Source: Rhizobiaceae bacterium
GTDB lineage: Bacteria > Pseudomonadota > Alphaproteobacteria > Rhizobiales > Rhizobiaceae
Reading direction: 5' to 3'
Length of the DNA: 13,259 nt
Assembly (NCBI GenBank): GCA_913776675.1
Contig: CAJYRE010000512.1
Coordinates: 1 to 13,259, forward strand
Part shown: positions 8,775 to 13,259 of the stretch, one piece after another
How positions within the stretch are numbered: position 1 is the stretch's first letter
Layout of the letters: each line of letters begins with the position of its first letter
Program-made: the position numbers and the translations under genes
The notes under the pieces: generated by a model
The model's database searches: none
What the model saw: the letters and a program-made list of their open reading frames with translations, nothing else
Told to the model about the DNA's origin: nothing

Positions 8775-8878
8775 AGAGCATTTACCTAAGAAAAGTGTGA
8801 AGCGGTTTTCCGTTCGGAAATGCCTCAAACCAAAGAGTAGGAGCGATTCAGTGTTTCTGTGAAACCGTGAAGCGCTCT
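8775..8878. repeat. 104-base intergenic repeat, copy 1
   Basis: This stretch aligns without gaps to 13072-13175, and I count 82 of 104 identical bases. It begins AGAGC and ends GCTCT, forming short terminal inverted repeats. It contains the small palindrome TTTCCG-TT-CGGAAA (8807-8820) and, further right, GTTTC-TGT-GAAAC. Composition and palindromes recall the intergenic mosaic elements described in rhizobia (RIME-type); that family link is from memory. It lies between lptE and holA and touches the upstream open frame of holA. Confidence 0.8.
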
Positions 8879-8888
8879 AAAACAGTTC

Positions 8889-8919
8889 CACCATGGTATC
8901 CGATTTCAATACCATGGTG
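8889..8919. repeat. Perfect 11-bp hairpin between lptE and holA
   Basis: CACCATGGTAT (8889-8899) and ATACCATGGTG (8909-8919) form a perfect stem with a 9-base loop. Read on the minus strand it is followed by GAACTGTTTTAG, so it could act as a weak terminator or a processing site between lptE and holA. The T run is displaced by several bases, which keeps this uncertain. Confidence 0.6.
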
Positions 8920-8977
8920 TTTCACAGTTTTTATCTAGGTTTATCTCAGGGACCTTGATCCCAGTGGTGTTTTAAAA

Positions 8978-9499
8978 TTAGCGCGTCAAGACAGCAGAGA
9001 GATCGGCAGCGATCAGCTCAGCCAGTTCATTGGCTGCACGATTTTCAGCATCACGAATGGCGCGAAGCTTGGCAAATTCCTGACCCGGGAAATCAACCAG
9101 AGCCACAGCTTGCCGGTGGGCAATGCGCAAGACTGTGCCTTCTTTGGCCTTCTTCAGAATATAGTCACCCCGAACGACAACACGCCCTGCATCCAGAGAG
9201 CTGGATGACTGGGTGGGCAGAACTTCGGCAACCGAAGAACTGACGGTGAGGTTAACAATATAATCTGGATGAGCCGGTTCGCCCTGTCCACCTGCGGCCA
9301 GAAAGATCAGCCTGTTGCGCACAACCTGGCCCACGCGGTCGCCGGCATCCGAAAAAGCAATGGATGCAAGAAGATGGCGTGTTTGCTTTGCCTCGCTGTA
9401 GAGGGGGCGAACCTGGCAGCCTGCTAATCCGCCCAAAACACCCATGGTGCCCAGCAGCATGGTACGGCGGGTGATGCTATTGCGTGAATCAAATGACAA
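8978..9499 (-). CDS. lptE: LPS-assembly lipoprotein LptE
   Basis: LptE is an outer-membrane lipoprotein that plugs and supports the LptD barrel, which delivers lipopolysaccharide to the cell surface. The 173-residue product has an N-terminal basic segment (TRRTMLLGT), a hydrophobic stretch and the lipobox LAGC with C28 as the lipidation site. The mature part starts QVRPLYSE, the CxxRPLY pattern typical of alphaproteobacterial LptE, and shows the usual mixed beta/alpha layout. The first usable start is TTG at 9499; a stop lies two codons upstream in this frame. That TTG overlaps the leuS stop by 11 bases, with AGAGGA nine bases before it, so translation is probably coupled to leuS. Starting at the ATG at 9460 would remove the basic n-region and is less likely. 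The RR may suggest Tat export, but Sec is equally possible. Confidence 0.88.
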   Translation of the reverse strand: MSFDSRNSITRRTMLLGTMGVLGGLAGCQVRPLYSEAKQTRHLLASIAFSDAGDRVGQVVRNRLIFLAAGGQGEPAHPDYIVNLTVSSSVAEVLPTQSSSSLDAGRVVVRGDYILKKAKEGTVLRIAHRQAVALVDFPGQEFAKLRAIRDAENRAANELAELIAADLSAVLTR

Positions 9500-12119
9500 T
9501 GTTCACAATCCTCTGCGGAACCACGATAATTTTCTTTGGACTCTGCCCTTGAAGAGCGACTTTGACGGGCTCCAGATCAAGCGCTGCCTGACTGACGGCA
9601 TTTTGATCTGCATCGCGGGCGATTGTCAATTCGGCTCGTTTTTTACCGTTGACCTGCACCGGCATGGTCACCTCATTTTCGGCCACCAGTTCAGGATCAA
9701 ACACAGGCCATGCAGCCTGCGCGACAAGACCGGAATGGCCCAGAACGCTCCAGCATTCTTCGGCCAGATGCGGTGTCATGGGTGCGACAATCTGGATCAG
9801 AATTTCAACCGCATTGCGGACGGCTGCGGTATAGGCTGCATCCACCTCCCCGGCTGCCACCTTGGTCAGCGGGCTTGCGAGGGTGTTGACCAGCTCATAA
9901 ATGCGCGCCACGGCCTTGTTGAAGGCCAGCTTGTCCAGATCGCCCTGAACGGCCTGCAAGGTCTTGTGAGCGGCCTGTGAGATGGGCTTGGCATCTCCAT
10001 CCTTTGCTGGGGCGGATGCGACGGCCTCAAGCTTTTCAGATGCTTCCGAAATCAAGCGCCAGACGCGCTGAACGAAACGATGCGCCCCTTCCACACCGGC
10101 TTCCGACCAGATCACGTCACGGTCCGGTGGCGAGTCCGACAACACAAAGAAGCGGGCTGTATCAGCACCATAAGAGGCAATAATGTCATCGGGATCGACG
10201 ACATTTTTCTTGGACTTCGACATTTTTTCAATCGAGCCAATCGTGACTTCCGCGCCAGATGACAAGAGATAGGCTTTGCGCACCCCGTCTTTTTCTTCAA
10301 TGCGAATGTCGGCTGGGGAAACCCACTGACCATTTGCACCATCGTCCAGCTTGTAGGTTTCATGCACCACCATGCCCTGCGTAAACAGGCTTTTGAACGG
10401 CTCACTGACATTCACATGACCCGTTTCACGCATGGCGCGGGTGAAGAAGCGCGAGTAGAGCAGGTGCAGAATGGCGTGTTCGATACCGCCGATATACTGA
10501 TCCACGGGCAGCCAGTGATTGGCAATGGCGGGATCTGTCGGAGTTGCATGGCGCGGGGCGGTAAAGCGGCTGTAATACCAGCTCGAATCCACGAATGTGT
10601 CCATGGTGTCGGTTTCGCGGCGGGCAGGCTTGCCGCAGCAGGGGCAGGCCACATGACGCCATGTGGGGTGGCGATCCAGCGGATTGCCGGGCACATCAAA
10701 GGTCACGTCATCGGGCAATTGCACCGGCAGGTCAGCCTTGGGAACGGGCACCACACCGCAATCATCGCAATGGATGACGGGAATGGGGCAACCCCAATAG
10801 CGTTGGCGGGAAATACCCCAGTCGCGCAGGCGGAAATTCACCTTGCGCTCGCCGACAGGCGCGCCGTTCAACTGTTCAGCGCACAGCTTGGTGGCAACAG
10901 TCTCAAAGGCTTCATCGGTGCTCATACCGTCCAGGAAGCGCGAGTTGATCATCACGCCGTCATCCACATAGGCAGTATCACCCACGGTAAAGCTGGCAGC
11001 ATCGCCGTCTTTTGGCATGACAACCGGCACAACGGGCAGATCATATTTGCGGGCAAAGTCCAGATCGCGCTGGTCGCCGGATGGGCAGCCGAAAATGGCT
11101 CCCGTGCCATAATCCATCAGCACGAAGTTGGCGACATAGACGGGCAATTCCCAGCTTGGGTCCAGCGGATGCTTGACTTTGATGCCGGTGTCGATGCCTT
11201 TCTTTTCAGCGGTTTCAAGCGCTGCCAGTGAGGTACCGGCGCGGCGGCATTCGTCGCAGAAAGCGGCAACCGCTTCGTTGTTTTCGGATACCGCTTTCGC
11301 CAGCGGATGGTCTGCGGCAATGGCGAGGAAGGAGGCACCAAACAGCGTATCAGGACGGGTGGTATAGACCTGAACCTCGGAAAAACCTTCAGGAGCTTTA
11401 CCTGCCGCAATTTCCCACCGCACGGTCAGCCCTTCGGAGCGACCAATCCAGTTTTTCTGCATCAGGCGCACTTTTTCCGGCCACTGGTCCAGCGTGTCCA
11501 GCGCATCCAGCAGGTCCGGGGCAAAATCGGTGATCTTGAAGAACCATTGTGTCAGTTCGCGTTGTTCTACCAGCGCGCCTGAGCGCCAGCCGCGACCATC
11601 GATCACCTGTTCATTGGCAAGAACGGTGTTGTCGATCGGATCCCAGTTGACCTTGGATTGCTTGCGATAGACCAGCCCCTTTTCCATCATATCGATGAAC
11701 AGGTGCTGCTGCTGCTGATAATAGTCCACATCGCAGGTGGCGAATTCACGGGTCCAGTCCAGCGAGAGACCCATGGATTTGAGCTGGCCGCGCATGGTAG
11801 CGATGTTCTGATAGGTCCAGTCTTTCGGGTGAACCTTGTTCTGCATGGCAGCGTTTTCGGCTGGCATGCCGAAAGCATCCCAACCCATGGGGTGCAGAAC
11901 GTTATAGCCACGGGCGCGCTTGTAGCGGGCAACCACATCGCCCAGCGCATAGTTGCGCACATGGCCGATATGGATGCGGCCGGACGGATAAGGAAACATT
12001 TCCAGCACATAATATTTTTCACGCGGGTCTGTGCTGTCGGTTTCAAAGACCTTGGCCTCAGCCCATTTTTCCTGCCAGCGAGGTTCTGTGTCGCGCGGAT
12101 TATAACGTTCTGTGCTCAT
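9489..12119 (-). CDS. leuS: Leucyl-tRNA synthetase LeuRS
   Basis: LeuRS charges tRNA-Leu and clears misacylated tRNA with a CP1 editing domain. The 876-residue product has the class I motifs HIGH (50-53) and KMSKS (632-636). The editing domain has TTRPDT (253-258) and [16 protein letters not shown] (337-352). The family's usual AHD reads SGD here, but the Asp (D349) is kept. The zinc module carries C451/C454 and C492/C495. [12 protein letters not shown] (80-91) and a C-terminal anticodon-binding and tRNA-contact region ending VNIVI complete a full-length bacterial enzyme. ATG 12119 gives the expected [16 protein letters not shown] start, though its ribosome binding site is weak. It is divergent from the yggS-type gene across about 190 bases in which I find no convincing promoter on either strand. 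It overlaps lptE downstream. Confidence 0.98.
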   Translation of the reverse strand: MSTERYNPRDTEPRWQEKWAEAKVFETDSTDPREKYYVLEMFPYPSGRIHIGHVRNYALGDVVARYKRARGYNVLHPMGWDAFGMPAENAAMQNKVHPKDWTYQNIATMRGQLKSMGLSLDWTREFATCDVDYYQQQQHLFIDMMEKGLVYRKQSKVNWDPIDNTVLANEQVIDGRGWRSGALVEQRELTQWFFKITDFAPDLLDALDTLDQWPEKVRLMQKNWIGRSEGLTVRWEIAAGKAPEGFSEVQVYTTRPDTLFGASFLAIAADHPLAKAVSENNEAVAAFCDECRRAGTSLAALETAEKKGIDTGIKVKHPLDPSWELPVYVANFVLMDYGTGAIFGCPSGDQRDLDFARKYDLPVVPVVMPKDGDAASFTVGDTAYVDDGVMINSRFLDGMSTDEAFETVATKLCAEQLNGAPVGERKVNFRLRDWGISRQRYWGCPIPVIHCDDCGVVPVPKADLPVQLPDDVTFDVPGNPLDRHPTWRHVACPCCGKPARRETDTMDTFVDSSWYYSRFTAPRHATPTDPAIANHWLPVDQYIGGIEHAILHLLYSRFFTRAMRETGHVNVSEPFKSLFTQGMVVHETYKLDDGANGQWVSPADIRIEEKDGVRKAYLLSSGAEVTIGSIEKMSKSKKNVVDPDDIIASYGADTARFFVLSDSPPDRDVIWSEAGVEGAHRFVQRVWRLISEASEKLEAVASAPAKDGDAKPISQAAHKTLQAVQGDLDKLAFNKAVARIYELVNTLASPLTKVAAGEVDAAYTAAVRNAVEILIQIVAPMTPHLAEECWSVLGHSGLVAQAAWPVFDPELVAENEVTMPVQVNGKKRAELTIARDADQNAVSQAALDLEPVKVALQGQSPKKIIVVPQRIVNIVI

Positions 12120-12308
12120 TGATGTGCGTCCGGATTTAATCTGTATGTGCTTCGTATTTGGGTTGGACCTTCATCATGAAACGGCTCTAGCGTCAAGGTT
12201 TTGGCACTCAACAAGGGTCTTTCCTGTCGATGCAAAGGTGTCTGGCTCTTGCCTTTGTGATCAATTATCCTGAAAACAGCATGATATTGGAAAACGCGAG
12301 TGTGCAGC

Positions 12309-12968
12309 ATGACGATTGAAGAACGACTGGCCGACGTAAAGAGCAAGATTGCCCATGCGGCTGAAGAGGCCAATCGTAAGCCGGAGTCGGTGCAATTGGT
12401 TGCCGTGTCCAAAACATTCGACGCAGACGCTATTCGCCCGGTGATTGCGACAGGCCAGCGTGTGTTTGGCGAAAACCGGGTGCAGGAAGCGCAAGGCAAA
12501 TGGCCGGGTTTGAAGAGTGAGACGGATGGCATTGAGCTGCATCTGATTGGCCCGTTGCAATCGAACAAGGCAGCCGATGCGGTGACATTGTTCGATGTGA
12601 TTGAAACGGTGGATCGTGAAAAGATTGCGCGAGCCCTTGCCGAGGAAATGCGCAAACAAGGCAAAACGCCACGCCTTTATGTGCAGGTCAACACTGGCCT
12701 TGAGCCGCAAAAGGCAGGGATTGAGCCGCAGGAAACCATTGCTTTTGTTGAGCTGTGCCGCTCGGAACTGGGGCTGTCCATTGAGGGCCTGATGTGCATT
12801 CCGCCCGCTGATGAAAATCCCGGCCCGCATTTTGCGCTTTTGGCAAAATTGGCACAACAATGCGGTGTTGAGAAACTGTCCATGGGCATGTCGGGCGATT
12901 ATGAGATCGCCGTTGCTTTTGGTGCAACAAACGTCAGAGTTGGCTCTGCAATATTCGGCAACCGTTGA
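12309..12968 (+). CDS. yggS: YggS/PROSC-family pyridoxal phosphate homeostasis protein
   Basis: YggS-family proteins bind pyridoxal 5'-phosphate in an alanine-racemase-like TIM barrel without known enzymatic activity, and they keep the cofactor and amino-acid pools balanced. The 219-residue product has VAVSKTF with the PLP lysine K35. It also has FGENRVQEAQGKW (53-65), HLIGPLQSNK (78-87), VQVNTGLEPQKAG (125-137), GLMCIPP (160-166) and the phosphate-binding LSMGMSGDYEIAVAFGATNVRVGSAIFG (190-217). Length and motifs are complete. A GTG at 12300 is in frame, but ATG 12309 gives the usual N-terminus. No strong Shine-Dalgarno is seen before either. The gene is monocistronic, divergent from leuS, and is followed by a bidirectional terminator. 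Confidence 0.95.
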   Translation: MTIEERLADVKSKIAHAAEEANRKPESVQLVAVSKTFDADAIRPVIATGQRVFGENRVQEAQGKWPGLKSETDGIELHLIGPLQSNKAADAVTLFDVIETVDREKIARALAEEMRKQGKTPRLYVQVNTGLEPQKAGIEPQETIAFVELCRSELGLSIEGLMCIPPADENPGPHFALLAKLAQQCGVEKLSMGMSGDYEIAVAFGATNVRVGSAIFGNR

Positions 12969-13025
12969 TTTTGTTTATAAGTTATGTTTAATATTGCAGT
13001 GCGACGGACGCCTGAGTATCTTAAC

Positions 13026-13059
13026 AAAAACCCCGGCAGCATTGGCTCCGGGGTTTTTT
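13026..13059. terminator. Bidirectional intrinsic terminator after yggS
   Basis: AAAAACCCCGG (13026-13036) faces CCGGGGTTTTTT (13048-13059), with an 11-base loop holding AGC/GCT that may pair further. The A run on the left and the T run on the right give a T tract after the stem on both strands. It can therefore stop yggS transcription and that of the minus-strand gene ending at 13186. Confidence 0.88.
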
Positions 13060-13071
13060 GATAGCCAGTTT

Positions 13072-13175
13072 AGAGCATTGACCGGAGAAAAGTGCCTAGC
13101 GGTTTTCCGTCCGGAAATGCGTGAAAACAAAGAGTTAGGGTGTTCTAATGTATCCGTGAAACAGTGAAACGCTCT
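13072..13175. repeat. 104-base intergenic repeat, copy 2
   Basis: This is the second copy of the element at 8775-8878, the same length and in the same orientation, with 22 differences and no gaps. It starts AGAGC and ends GCTCT, and has TTTCCG-TC-CGGAAA at 13104-13117. The inner palindrome on the right side of copy 1 is degraded here. It sits between the bidirectional terminator and the end of the partial minus-strand gene, clear of coding sequence. Confidence 0.8.
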
Positions 13176-13185
13176 CAGAAACAGA

Positions 13186-13259
13186 TCAGTATTGATCGTC
13201 TTCTTCTTCGTCCTTGCGGTCGGAGGACAGCGATTTGAGCTTGGCAAACACGGCGTTGG
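13186..13259 (-). CDS. C-terminal end of an unidentified gene (acidic tail)
   Basis: Reading the minus strand from the window edge to TGA at 13188-13186 gives a C-terminal tail of 23 residues, ending in RKDEEEDDQY. The frame has no stop before the edge. The strongly acidic, polar tail and the convergent layout with yggS around a shared terminator suggest the end of a real gene. I do not recognise the family from so little sequence, and no function is proposed. Confidence 0.5.
   Translation of the reverse strand, partial: NAVFAKLKSLSSDRKDEEEDDQY

Noticed and set aside
8737..8781. holA start at ATG 8781
   Set aside because: The extra 15 residues run into the end of the 104-base repeat, and family members begin near the ATG at 8736.
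11070..11085. SGD instead of AHD in the LeuRS editing domain as a possible editing defect
   Set aside because: The key Asp and the TTRPDT segment are intact, and I recall similar variants in related alphaproteobacteria.
10362..11231. Open frame of about 290 codons antisense to leuS
   Set aside because: It is fully inside the leuS coding sequence, shows no family motif and has a low-complexity mirror composition.
12170..12200. Possible third fragment of the 104-base repeat (ATGAAACGGCTCTAGCG)
   Set aside because: Only a short end-like stretch matches, with an extra base, which is too little to call a repeat copy.
12120..12308. Promoters for the divergent leuS and yggS genes
   Set aside because: Promoters must exist nearby, but no pair of hexamers with acceptable spacing stood out on either strand.

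Overview
The window looks like a chromosomal housekeeping segment from an alphaproteobacterium, most likely of the order Hyphomicrobiales (Rhizobiales). Three things support this. The gene order is hemJ-rho-mnmE-mnmG-rsmG-parA-parB with convergent leuS-lptE-holA. Rho, LeuRS and HolA have alphaproteobacterial sequence character, for example Rho starting MAEMKLQEL. Intergenic repeats of the type common in Rhizobiales are also present. GC content looks close to one half, lower than in Brucella or Sinorhizobium. I cannot name the genus. No mobile element, CRISPR array, tRNA or rRNA is visible.

Layout, left to right. The 3' end of hemJ (heme synthesis) is followed by a C-rich leader and rho, which is closed by a tandem pair of hairpins. 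A short structured leader then precedes a tight plus-strand gene series: mnmE, mnmG, rsmG, parA and parB. MnmE and MnmG together modify the wobble uridine of certain tRNAs, RsmG methylates 16S rRNA, and ParA and ParB partition the chromosome. A perfect parS site (5179-5194) lies inside rsmG. A 14-of-16 match overlaps the mnmE stop codon, and a weak half-site precedes mnmE. The region is therefore a ParB loading zone and is probably close to the replication origin.

After parB comes about 200 bases of stem-loops ending in an intrinsic terminator. The minus-strand group follows. leuS overlaps lptE, and holA lies further downstream, separated from lptE by about 240 bases. That gap holds a 104-base intergenic repeat and a long hairpin. 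The group encodes leucyl-tRNA synthetase, a lipopolysaccharide-assembly lipoprotein and the clamp-loader delta subunit. Divergent from leuS is a YggS-family PLP-binding protein gene. It is followed by a bidirectional terminator, a second copy of the 104-base repeat, and the last codons of an unidentified minus-strand gene with an acidic tail.

I found no clearly new biological system. The most interesting signals are the parS series embedded in and between the tRNA/rRNA-modification genes, the probable autoregulatory rho leader, and the pair of equal-length 104-base repeats.
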